Below, piece by piece: positions 1-12,200 of a DNA stretch of 64,000 bases. This DNA comes from Liolophura sinensis (lineage: Eukaryota > Mollusca > Polyplacophora > Chitonida > Chitonidae): contig NC_088304.1 of assembly GCF_032854445.1 (NCBI RefSeq), positions 8,507,704-8,571,703 of the forward strand, given 5' to 3'. The position numbers and the translations under genes were made by a program. Every line of letters starts with the position of its first letter. Within the stretch, counting starts at the first letter, position 1. Below the pieces are notes generated by a model that saw only the letters and a list, made by a program, of their open reading frames with translations, was not told the origin of the DNA and did not search any database.

Positions 1-490
1 GCCCGTGTGTGTTGTGTGAACGTCAACATGCGGACTTCACGCTGTTTTATGCATATGTTTATATGTGCGTGTTAAACTTAGCCACGACGTGACTGGTCGT
101 TGTTTTGTTCTCACAATATACCAGCATATGCCGCGATCATAGAAAGCGTTCGCGAACTACACGTCTTTGATTTGCGAACCAAATGCTAAATCACTCGGTT
201 TTACAAAGTGGCTGACAATGTCAAGACAACAGCAGGCTACGATCTGCATTCTAAATTCATTGAGTTAGTCTATGGTTCGGTCCTCACCACCTGAGTGAAC
301 TGTCTGGATCACCCAGCATAAAATAAAGTGAACGGTAAGTCAAGTCTTGCCGCGTGGCGCTCGTATCAGACAGCGTAGCTCAATAACATAACAGGATTGG
401 GATGTAGCTCAGGTGCCCGACATAGCAACGGCGCACACTATAGGTGCCAGATCCATACCAGCCTTGCACTGGCAGGAGATTTGTACATCC

Positions 491-734
491 ACTCAAAAAA
501 TTAATCTATTAATTGTCACAGAAAGCCTGTTACATGCGAGTGATGCTGGAATGTATTCGGCTATTTGTAACAGATTATTCTGTTAAATATACCACATCGA
601 TTCTATTAATTCAACGTGAAATTTCGATTAGACTAACAATATTATGTTGAATATCACAGTAGTATGTTATAACAGAATACATTCCAGCATCACACAGACA
701 AAAGCCTTTATGTTAAAATTAACATTTTTTGAGT
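491..734. mobile_element. M1 foldback MITE, copy 1
   Basis: It starts ACTCAAAAAATTAATCT and ends in the inverse complement TTAACATTTTTTGAGT. The inner arms carry GTGATGCTGGAATGTATTC and its complement near 680-700. Imperfect inverted repeat of about 75 bp around an AT-rich centre, no ORF: a non-autonomous foldback DNA element. Two further copies occur in this window. Confidence 0.75.
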
Positions 735-789
735 GTGCCCCACTGTCTCTGTTAACAGATATGCTGTATATCTTTTAGTGAGAGTGTGC

Positions 790-1150
790 TTGGGGTTTAA
801 CGTGATACTTAACAATTTTTCAGTCATATGGCGACGGAGGAATCCTTAGGGATCGTGTAATGTGCCTCCTTGTTGCAGGACGGATTTCCACCACTCTTTT
901 ATCTAGTGCTGCTTCACTGAGGCGCCTAACACCGAAGGTAAGTAAGCTGCCCCACCCGAGCCATTACACTATCCCCCTCATGCTGAACGCCAAGCGAGGA
1001 AATTACAACTTCCTCTTTTAACGTCTCCACCCAGGATTGACTCCGGATCTGTCGTCTGCAGAAGCGGGCTGTATATGTTTTATATTGTAAAGTAAACCAC
1101 ACAGCGTTGACGAGGTGCATGATCTCCTACCGCCTGATTCCCCTTAGAGT
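790..1150 (-). mobile_element. SINE-B copy (tRNA-derived, minus orientation)
   Basis: Read on the plus strand it runs from the tail (TTTAACGTGATACTTAACAA, CATATGGCGACG) through GCAGGACGGATTTCCACC and CTAGTGCTGCTTCACTGAGG to a decayed tRNA-like head near 1130. The same order occurs at 10725-10945 and 44373-44575, and in plus orientation at 18877-19110 and 25000-25317. Confidence 0.75.
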
Positions 1151-1436
1151 GTACTGCTTCAAGCAATTTTTAACAAATGGATCTAATGAATTTAGGATAA
1201 ACTGAGCTTTAACCACACAGTACATGTAGCTTGGTTTTCATTTCACACAGAAATACAATCGCATTTTGATGCGTCTGAGGCAGATTCCACCAAGCCATTT
1301 TAAGGTGAAGACAAAGTTTGTCAATTTATGGATCCTGAAGGAGATCAAATTGGTGGCTTGTATATACAGTAACTATTATAGCAGGAAAATTTATCACAAA
1401 TGGTGCGTTTTTGGTCGTAGTATGACTGGAATGTTA

Positions 1437-1687
1437 ACTCAAAAAATGATCTGTTAGATTTAGCAGAAAGTCTGTTGTCTGAGTGATGCTAGAATGCATT
1501 CTGTTATTGCAGCAGATTGTACTGTTATATTTAACACACATATTCTATTAATCGAACACAAATATTCTGCATGTATGAGACTTACAAGACATGCTGTTGA
1601 GTATGACACCGTATTATGATATAATAACCGAATAAATTTTAGCACCACTCAGATTTTCCTTTTAAAAATGACTGATCACTTTTTGGG
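1437..1687. mobile_element. M1 foldback MITE, copy 2
   Basis: Same terminal ACTCAAAAAATGATCTGTTA and internal GAGTGATGCTAGAATGCATT as copy 1. The right arm is decayed (ends ACTTTTTGGGT). Only about 700 bp from copy 1. Confidence 0.7.
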
Positions 1688-2649
1688 TGAACGCGTCAAA
1701 GAAAACACATGTATAAATGAAGAACAGACGAGGAGAAGTGTTCAGCAAGCTCAACACGCCGAAATTTTATTGTATCAGAACCCGAGGTGAGAATTTCTCC
1801 ACTCGGTATCCTTGAGACAGTTAGGCTGGCGAGTAGATATGGTGCATGACCCTATTACAGCATTAAATAAGTGTGGCAGATCTTAAGTACAAACTGTTTG
1901 TTATTGGCTTAAAGCGACTTTACCCGGTGTAACAGAACAAAAAAAAAAGTCCAACAAAAAAGCGTCGTACTGAATAAGCAAACAAAAACGAATGGCTTTG
2001 ATATCGTCAGTGTCTTTCATTGAATATAAAATTAAAATGTTTTGTAGAGCAGTTTAAACAGCTGAACTTCGGTCAAACAGCTTGTATAGCCTCTGTTACG
2101 TCACTGGTTAGTCCAAGATGCTTATCTCCATGACAATGCCTTCATGTGTCTTGACGATTTCTGACGTCATCAATCCGCAGACATCACGTGGTCACCTGGA
2201 CTACGTGTGCTCTCGACGCAGTAACGTTCATGGCTCGCAGAAATATACGTAGAACTGAAAATAAGCAAATTGTTCTGGTTAATTTTAACGTGTATCCAAC
2301 TCACTCAAATATCCATTTGTAACATATGCCACTGAGCATGGTTAGTAACTGATTATCATTGTCATTTACTTTGCAGTTCGGGCAAAATGGTTTCTAACAG
2401 GATAAAATTGATCATTTATTAAAAATTATCTGTTTCTCGATAAACACGCTATTTCAAATTATAAATACTATGAGATGGTTAAAGAAACTACAACAGACGC
2501 CTTGGAAGAAACAATGCAATGTCATAAGGAAAGATTTGTTCCTTGCCTTGTTTGATGGGTTTGTAACGTGGCTTTCAATATTAGTTCGGTCTTTTCAAGA
2601 CGATGTCTCCTTGTAGCTGACACTCAATGCCTCCATATAAGCATGCTTG

Positions 2650-2850
2650 AGCAGCACAATGGGAGCCCCTCGCCAATGTGGTCGCTGTGAGTTCAAGTCC
2701 AGATCTTTCTGGATTCCTCTGCGGTCTTCATCCAGCAACCTGCGGATGGTCATGGGCTCGGTTTTCTCCCACTATAAGTATGAGTGAAATATTCTTGTGT
2801 GTAGGTTGATGCACCAATCAACTAAATAAATAATAAATACATAAACAAAT
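2650..2850 (+). mobile_element. SINE-A copy, decayed
   Basis: Contains GTCGCTGTGAGTTCAAGTCC, CAACCTGCGGATGGTCATGG, AGTGAAATATTCTTG and a tail CACCAATCAACTAAATAAAT. These blocks are shared with the better-preserved copies at 15541-15805 and 51114-51387. Confidence 0.75.
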
Positions 2851-3156
2851 TGTAGCAGACATAAGTTTCTGGCACTGCCTTACTGGCATGATACTCACAC
2901 TAGGGCGACCAATACTTGGCCAATTCCTTTAATGCTGAGCAAGCAAGCAGGGCAGTGCCAAATTTTTCGGGATCGAAACGTGTCTGATAGAAAGCCAGTG
3001 ATGCCAACTGGAAAACTATGTCCGTCTGAGGTGAACTTCACACCTTCAGAAAACCAACCGGTTTAGTATAAACCCTACATCTGACAACAGTTTCAAACCA
3101 CACAAAATTTTTATGTGCGTGTACACATATCATTTGGTGTTGCGTTTTTTTCTTAC

Positions 3157-3236
3157 CTCGTCGATATAGCCAGTGAAATTCTGATAGCCTTGTCCGTGAC
3201 CTATGATAAGAGGGCTATGCGTACGCCTGATTATAC
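3157..3236 (-). CDS. PIF: Pif-like exon 10: LamG domain, last part seen
   Basis: 80 nt, phase 1 in and 0 out: GIIRRTHSPLIIGHGQGYQN then FTGYIDE. The I-G-x-G...F-x-G-x-I-D-E end is the last strand of a LamG fold; the closing hydrophobic strand and cysteine should be on the next exon, which I could not find at 1-3156. Acceptor TTTTGTTTTCAG, donor GTAAGA. Confidence 0.85.
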
Positions 3237-6200
3237 CTGAAAACAAAAAAGTATCATGCAATGTAAAACATAAAAAAGACCCCCGCGTTACCCACGTTTC
3301 CACCATTACTAAAAACTTTCTTTGGAATTAAGCCTATTTCTATATATCTTTAATTGGTTGTTTTACTCAGAAATCAAGAACATTTCACTTACACCCTGGT
3401 CAGTGCGAAAAACACGCCATGGCGTGGTAAATTTACAAGCACAGGCATTAATGTACTAGCTATCAATTGCCATGACGTGGTGCGTTTACAAGCACTGGCA
3501 TTTGATAGAATGCTATCAGTTGCCATATAGTAGTGAGGTCACAAGCATTGGTATTAGATAAAACACTATCAGTTGCTATGACGTGGTGCGGTTACAAGCA
3601 TTGGCATTAGATAGAATGCTATCAGTTGCCATGCCGTGGTGAGGTCACAAGCACTGGCATTAGATAAAACGCTATCATTGCCATGCCGTGGTGAGGTCAC
3701 AAGCACTGGCATTAGATAAAACGCTATCATTGCCATGTCGTGGTGAGGTCACAAGCATTGGCATCAGGATAAAAAAATGTTGTCAAATGCTATGGCGTTC
3801 AGAGGCTACCAGCATCAGCATTATGGTACACACTTTCAAATACCATGACGTAGTGAGGTTACAAACATTGTTATTAGAGTAAGCACTGCCGACTGCATTG
3901 ACTTTCTGAGCTTACAAGCATCGGCATTAAGGTATAAGCTGCCAGTTGCCATAGTGGACCTACCTGACAGATCCACGGACTGTGTCGACGTGGCGGAGGT
4001 GCCGCTCATTTCACGCCTGTCGTACACATACCTCACGTCCGTCCATCCGTCCTGAAAGGGAAACATTTGAATCACTGACTTGTTGATTGGTTAAATGAAT
4101 GGTTTCTGAGCTGTGGATGTTTGCCATGGTTTACGAAAAGAGGGACATTCCGTGATTCATTTCAATAGGGGCATCACGTGGTTTACTACAAGAGGAACAT
4201 CACGTGGTTCACTTAAAGAGGAACATCACGTAGTTCACTACAAGAGGAACATCACGTGGTTTACTCCAGGAGGGAGTTTCCTTTAGTGTGAAAGGTTCAT
4301 TTTAAAAGAAGCATGGAGTGCTAGATAAACATAACGAGGAAAAGAGGAGCATTTCGTAGTTTACCCTAAGAAAGGCATTACGTCGTTGCCCCAAAGCGGA
4401 GCATGGCGTGGTCAAGAGGGACATACGTACCCTGTAACTGGTCTGTGTCGTCGCCTCACCCTTCTGCGTCTCCGTGTAATAACTGACGTCATTGGAACGG
4501 CGTTCCGAGGAGATTGCCAAGGACGGTTCATCACCGCAGTTGCCATTGGTTACCAGCGCCTCGGGTTGGCTGCCACTTGGCGATTGATCGGATTCTTTAA
4601 ACCGGAAGCGGATTTCGACGTATGGCGGGAACTCGATGTTGTTGTAGCGGTAAATCCAGACAGCGTCTGAGCCATCGAATTCCCCGGCCCCTCCGCCGAC
4701 AGCCCCAGAAACTTGAGCGATGACCGCCCCTGAGTTCCCAACTCCTCTGTCCCAACCTGAATGATCAGCGAAGTCTTCGTCCATCGGCAGGTAAACATCA
4801 GGTTCGCATCCTGTCGATTAAAACATATTAAAATAGAAATCTTCACGTAGTGTAGTTTAAACTTACGTTGAGTAATTAGCTACACTGTAGTTTGCTGTTT
4901 TGATACCTAGATGAATAAACCGGGAATGCGCGGGTGGACAAGCAGCATCCTCGAGGAATTGTCCCTTAACATTGCTTTAATCTTACTGTCCATTAAATAC
5001 GACAACACAGCATTTTGATCAATTTTAGACCAGTACATGAGATCCAATAAACTGCAATTAACACATCTGCATTTTGGGGGTTTAATTCTTCTTAAGCCAA
5101 CGTGCCAGAGGCTACCATTTAAGCCTTTGGATGAACAGTTCGAAAAAAAAAACCCCGAGAAATGGACAAGAGGGCCGTATTTCACCAGTTACGTTTGATC
5201 ACTTGCCAAAAAAGTCATGGCTGCTTTTGTTTTGCTTGCAGTGTTGTAGCCTATAGTCTTGTATTGTCCAAGTTATCTCTTTAAAAAAAATTCGTCTCGT
5301 CCTTACATGTTAAATGTGATGACAACACAGCGTTTTGAGAATTCTATACCACTGACGTCCAATAAATTGCAGTTAACATTGTCCATTTTTTTTTACGTAA
5401 TTCTGCTTAAACCATGGTGCCAGGGCTCGTGTAATTAGGACTATTTATGTATTTACATGAACAGTTAGAATAAAAGCCTGACTGCGGTAAATGGACAGGA
5501 GACCATATTTCACCTGTTATGTCTGACCATTTGCCAAATATCACCCAGTCGTGACTGCTCTTGTCTTACTCGCTATGCTGAAGCCTACTGTCTTGTATAA
5601 TCCAGGTTATCTCCATATTCCCTCACAGTTATTTACTTTATTTTCTTGCTTGTTGTTTAACTCACGAATGTTTGACTTATACGATGGTGGTCACTTATGG
5701 GTAGAGGAAAACGACTTCATGTCCACCAAATTCTCGCTTCTCTATGTGAATTTTCTGGGAAATGATAGTTTCGCGTGATCACACCATGCAAATCTCGCTT
5801 TAAAATGTGATTTCGCCTTACACGAATTTCAACCTAAAAAGTTATGACGCGTATAACAGCAGACAATGATGGGGTTTTTGGCCGACTTTTTTAAGCGTGA
5901 ACGTTCAGTATTATTCCGTTTTAAACCTATATTTAAGCAGCTCAAGAAACCGTGATTTCGGATTACACCAATATCACCCAGCAGAGAATGATGTTTTTTC
6001 TCTACCTTGAGAGACCGACTTCTTTAGGTGAGAAATGTTCCATATTATTCTGTGTGAAGCCATTGTGAAAGGGATACAGAATCGATGCTGATTGGCTGAA
6101 CCCTGATCCCTTCAGATTTGGCTAAGCATAGCCTGGGCATTCAGCCAATCAGAATCGCATCCCTTCAAAGCAGCATAAGAATCGAATTTCGCCATGACCT

Positions 6201-9200
6201 TACCCGTAACAGGTCTCTGAGTGGGTAAACCTATCCTCTTGTGACAGCCACAGGTTGTCTGGACAAAGGCTAAGCCCGCCGCACACGGTTGTCTCGTCTT
6301 CACACCGTTTACATCGACCAAGAAAAACCTCTCGTCGGTGGAATCCGCCAAGAAGAGACAGTCTCCTAGAATCGATAACATATCGTTGGCTACCATTGGT
6401 TCAGTACAACTGTTCAGTGTTATTTTTGATTATTTCGATTCTACATCTATATAGTTCTTTTTTTAAATTGTTTACAGGATTATTGTTTAACGCCATACTC
6501 AAGAATGTTTCAATTATACGACGACCCGGTCAGTTTTAAGGGTTGAGTAAACCTGAGTGCCAGGGGTAAAGAACAAACCTTTGGCAAGTAAATGACGAAC
6601 TAACGAGTCCAGGCGATTGAAAGCACTTTTTTCGGCCACGATCCACATTTAATACAGCGCTGTGTTTAGATGAGCAGCTGCATCTAAACAGACTTTCCAA
6701 TATACCCGGATTGATCCGGGTTATATCGAAGAATATTCGGATTTGTTTTAAAGAGCCATATTAAATAATTTATAACTCAAAGAAATGATTCAACATTTTT
6801 CACGAACTGTTGGCCAACACCCAAAGACAAAAAAGAAACATCAGGATTTTCTATCCCACCGATCAATGCATGCAATTTTATCACTTACCTCCCGGATTAC
6901 CGACACGGCAGAAAGCGCTAAGACAGTTGTTGTCTCTGACGCACTCTCCTCTGGCATCGTCAAAAGCAAAGTTTTCTGCACAGCACCTCTTGCCGAGCGT
7001 GTAACCGTTGCCACAAAGCCAGTAGACACCACAGTCGGTTGGGTCACCATAAGCCTTCAAACCAGTCTCCGTGCGGCATCGGTCTGTGCAAAACCAGATA
7101 CAGAGAGGAATCCGGATGAAGTCATGTAAAATTCGCGCGACAATTTTTTTCCGTATCGATCCTGTCTATTTCACTGCTTTGTAGTTAGTTCTTTATCGCC
7201 CTACTTAAAGGCAAATAAAACAATAACGTGAAGTATATATCAATGAAATACCATTAAAGACTGTCCATAAAATATTTCGATTTATTTCGGTTTTTCAACC
7301 TAGAAAAATGCATTTGGAACTTTGGATTCTAAGGTGGCCTTTTTTTACCATATTTGGACCAGCAACGTCACAGTGTGTCTTTGCCACTTAAAACACATAT
7401 ACTGTTAGATTTCGCCATTCAAATTACATGTACATACAGATTTATGAATGCATTCACTGAATGCTCATTCAGACGAAACATTGGAAGTAAAATACTATGG
7501 ATACGATACAATATATGATTTTCAATATTTTCTCGGCTGGAAAAAAATCTAAGACAGTAAATCGAACAGTGTTTATTGGCCGTTCATCAGGTTTTCTTTG
7601 ACTTTAAATATTTTAAGTATTTACTTTATGGTCACACGCCAGAATTTTTCACCTGCACGATGGCGCTTAGTTTTATCGGTAAAAAGCGGGGGAAAACCAC
7701 CGACCTTTAGCAAAGTTGTTACACACTTCCCCACGTGTGACGTCCAGAGATACACACGCTATACCGGTGGAAGAACCTTGGTACTCAACGAACGTAAGAC
7801 TGCACAAACGGCATCGTTGACTGATTATTGCCACCATGCACACAATGAACCGTGAAAAGGTAAGTGTGAAAAATCAGTCGTGTTTTTTTTGGTTTTCCAC
7901 AGCGCCTCGCAGGAGCCGGGCTAATTTCCAGATGTAAAGTCACAACCCCCTTTATTCAGACAGGACTCCACTAATGGCCAGTCTGAAGTACTGTAACACT
8001 AAGACCGGATGACATGTCTTAGTATATAATTTACGTATATGACTCATTCAGCCGACAGATGACTTACCTACGATCAGTAAGTTGGACAGGCTGAGTCACC
8101 ACGAGATAAGCTCATTTGACTCATCTTGTGGACAGATGACCTATCTGAGTCACACTGACATTTTACTCACCTCCAGGACATTTAACCTGGTTAGGGTAAC
8201 GACAGGTCAGGGTGTCTTCTTGGTCCCAGAACAAGCCTCGGGGACAGTCAAATACCACTGGCGCAAAGGCTCGGAACTTCCCGTTACCCAATGTCTGTAT
8301 ACTGCATCGAATGAACTTCTCACACGAGTCGGGGTGGCGAGCAAACCCGGCTCCGAACTTGATCCGACAGTCTTCGCAGCCTGAAACACATTCATGTTGT
8401 TTAAACCTTGAGCTCTTCAGTGTCTGGAGGTAATATGGGATAGCTTCCAACAGATTTCCGCAATCACCCAGCTGTCTGTGTCCACTCTCACATCTCACGA
8501 ACAAGAGGCCTCTGTGTGGCTTTTCTGGAAACCCAATTCAGTGACGCAAAGGCTTTCCCCGGAATTCTGCTGCATCAATGGCTAATGGACAGCTCTAATT
8601 ATCAGTTCATATTATGGTAACTCTAACAGAGATACAGCTTTGGTTTGTTTTTCTATCTGTCGAACCGGGTCTTTAAAAATCGCAAAAATTAAAATTTGCT
8701 GATCAAGAGTATGTAGGAAACAGACTTTACCGACTGAGAAACTTGTCTATCCTTTTAAGCGCAGAAAGAATCGTCACGATAAAAAGCTGACTGTAGAAAC
8801 AGACTCACCTGGTGCAATAGGATCAACAGGTCCTATTCGCGTCGACGTAGTCGTTCTCGTTGACCACGTTGACGGGGTACGCGTTGTCGTTGTCCATGGT
8901 GTCGTGGTGCTCCTTGTCCGTGGAGTTGTTGTTGTCCACGTTATCGGAATACGCGTTCTCGTTGTCCACGGTATAGTAGTGATGTACCTTGGCGTTGTAG
9001 TGGTGCGCCTTGTGGTTGTCCATGTTATCGGAATACGCGTTGTCGTTGTCCGCGGTGTAGTGGTGCGCGTTGTCGTTGTCCACGTTATCGGAGTACGCGT
9101 TGTCGTTGTCCACCGTGTCGTGGTAGATGGTGTCCTTGGCGTGGTGGTTCCTTTTCATGAAATAAGAACCACGTTATTAGCTATAACATAAGGCTGCAAT

Positions 9201-12200
9201 ATAATCTCCAGATAATGTAAAGTACCCTTGTGTATCGGCCTTTCTATGTCAAACTAGAATCTGGATGTCTCAAATACCCACTTCCATTCCGCCAACATTT
9301 CCAAGAATAAATAAAAGTAAAAATAATAATCGGGCTGTCGTTATTATTAAGCATGTAGATGTTTAAATGATATAAAAGATCTGCACAAAGTTACAGGGAA
9401 ATCGGTGAAATATATGTATTTTTGCAGGAGTTGTATGCAGAAAATCTGTGTACATGAAAATCACTTATGGCACTAAGTACCTGAACGGGAGAAATAATGA
9501 AAATAATTACCCGATCGTAATTCAACTTAAGAGTGCAAACATGTACACGACAGGGGATATATCATGGAAATAGGTGCAGTAATTTGGAAAGAGTTGCTTG
9601 GACAAAATTTGAATACATGGAAAAGCACTATTACGAAAAAACGTGTATAAAGACAGACGGACAGAAAGACAGAGGAACAGTGAAAAGTACCTTGTAGTAC
9701 AGTGGATATACAGGCTACACTGTCCTTTCGGCTACTATACTCTGCGCTAAACAACAGTGCAGCTCGCATCATTGAAGCGAACAGGATCAAAACCGTATGG
9801 CTCGAATTTTTAAGTACATATCTGTTAATCTGTCAAATCTGTCAAGAGGGAATGCCCTCACTGCGAAAACGAGACCCTCTCTTCAAGAACAGAGTTTGTC
9901 AGAGCATAGTAATGCTTCTGAAACGAGGATTCTCAAGCATTTACGCTTTCCCTATTAGTTCACCATTTTGAATTTATTGTCTCTGCCTAGGGAAAATCTC
10001 AGCCAATCAAACGGCGGCAGTTCATCAATGGCTGGGTCTTATGAACAGGGGAGTCAAGGCAGGGGACTAGCTTGAGAAGGATCTCGTTCGCCTAATCGTA
10101 GACGAACAAAGATGCTTAGTCCAGGAGAACTTGGACTATATAAACACGGAAGTAGAATTCGAATGGACCAACATTGGGCGGACTTGGAATAGGCATTACA
10201 TGCATTTCTGTCTTAGTTCGTGATAAGTCAATATAGATAGCACCAACTAGATTTGACCTCCGTGAGACAACAATGACAAACTGCCGTTTTCCACTGTTGA
10301 TGAATTTGACCCTAGCTTAAGTTTTCATCGAGATCACGGCAGTTAGTCATATGGGTGGAGGAGACCACAGAGACCTTTGACACGCTACTAGCAAACTTTC
10401 CATCATGTCACGAACAGATATTTACATTGTGTTAATGGACGACAAGTGGTCATCAACAAACGTAAGAACCTGCTGATGTTCGTGGGTTTCCTCCGGGCTC
10501 TGCCCGATTTCCACCCACCATAATGCTGAAATATTCCATATAAAACACCTATCAAATAAATACATAAATAAATAAATAAATAAATAAATAACAAACGTTA
10601 GAGTACGCAAAACATCACATGAGCGAAACGTCAACCACAAATTGTTCCCAAGGCCCAACAAGCAATGGAATCGACAAATTACCTGTGCATGGCTGATTTT
10701 TAACCCGCATCTCGTATGTTACTGTATAAGAGTGAGAAAGTGAGTCCCTGGGGTTTGACGTCGTACGTAACAATTTTTCTTGTCATGTACCTCCTTGTTG
10801 CAGGACGGATTTCCATCGCTCTTTTATCTAGTGCTTGCTTCACTGAGACGCCTTACCGAAGGCAGGTGAGGTCTTAGGTGTGACTCCTAACTGACCCTGG
10901 ATCTACCGCTCCCGAAGCGAGCGCTCCACCAACTGTGCTATAGGGGACGGTTATTGTATTAGAAAAGCAGACACTTTTAAACAGTAGACAACTGTTCGCT
11001 CACTTGTTTTCGTACTCCGCATACTGAATAATACACGTAAATCAACATAACTAGCAGGCCTATACTCACCGCAATCGAAAACTGCGCTGAGCTTCTCGGC
11101 ATAGTTAATCATGGCAAAGTCGTCGAAAGTTTTCGGAGTGAAGACAAGATCTTCACTACTGGCTATCTTTTTCAGCTCGTCTGTGTCAATTTGTCCTTCA
11201 CTTCCTATACCTATTGATACCAACTTGATGTTCTGATTACGGGCTTGTCTGGCAACGGCGACCGTCTCGTCATTGTCGATGGACACACCGTCAGTGATGA
11301 GCACAGCGATGCGGTTCTCATTAGGTCGACCGTACAAACGGAACATCTCCTCCATGACTTCGATGCCCCGAGCTATGTTCGAACCTTTGCTCGGCAATCG
11401 GAGGTTGTCGACGGAGTTCTTGAGACTGGCGGACGAAATGGTGTTACTCAAACGAATGTCAATGGTGGCATCGTTACTGAACATGACCAATCCCATGCCA
11501 GCCCGGCCGTCGCCCAGACTGAAGTGGTCGATCTGGTCTTTGACAAAGTCTTTCATGATCCTCTCCTCTGCTACGCTGATACTTTCGGACCCGTCGAAGA
11601 TGAAGACAATGTTGCCGTTCAGTTGACAACCTGGAGGTATGTCAATACGGAAAGTTAAAAACAACAACAACAACAACAGAGGGTGTTTGGACTGTCGATG
11701 TTACGAGATCACATTCAGCGTGATCCACCATCGATGGTGCAAATCACTGCACTTTATATGCATACAATAATGGAAATTATCAACAAAAGATGTATTTTTT
11801 CGACTTACCTTGCTAATCGTCCAAATTTAATATTTCATAAAAATGTCCTCGTCATGTATAACATTTATTATTGTATATACCTGCATCATACACCTTACAG
11901 CGCATGCGTCGCTCTCTACCAGTAGCAGCCGTAGAGAGCGGCGCATGATCTGTACAGAGTATACTCCTACAGTTGAAGTGACAGCCCGGACGTAATCAGA
12001 AATGAATCACATTTCACAGCGTCAAGCCGCTCTAAAAAAGACATTTTTAAATGAAATTCCCACTAAGAAATGCAAGTTTTTCTTACGCAACCATACGTAC
12101 CATAATGTCGTAAAAACAACACACTATTTAATGTGGACGTAAATTTATTACCCGCAAGAAATAACGGAAAAGAGCTTTCAATGAGATATACAGACGTGTT

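Larger units (their letters stand above)
1..3156. other. Region downstream of the last visible Pif-like exon; no exon recognised
   Basis: The next exon of the Pif-like gene should start in phase 0 here or beyond the edge, but no stretch with a good acceptor continues the LamG fold. Content seen: two M1 foldback elements (491-734 and 1437-1687), a SINE-B copy (about 790-1150), a SINE-A copy (about 2650-2850) and a tRNA-SINE-like segment around 2870-3060. Nothing else is recognisable. Confidence 0.6.

Noticed and set aside
2905-3046. Phase-0 open minus-strand segment that could follow Pif-like exon 10 (TDIVFQLASLAFYQTRFDPE)
   Set aside because: It does not complete the LamG fold, ends in a stop rather than a clear donor, and contains a tRNA-SINE-like GGGATCGAAAC segment.
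6785-7129. 114-codon plus-strand ORF
   Set aside because: Antisense shadow of the second chitin-binding exon of the Pif-like gene.
8904-9191. Val-rich plus-strand ORF over the linker repeat
   Set aside because: By-product of a GC-rich repeat with unit length compatible with several frames; the minus frame fits both neighbouring exons.
11245-11658. 137-codon plus-strand ORF and overlapping frames
   Set aside because: Antisense shadow of the second VWA exon.
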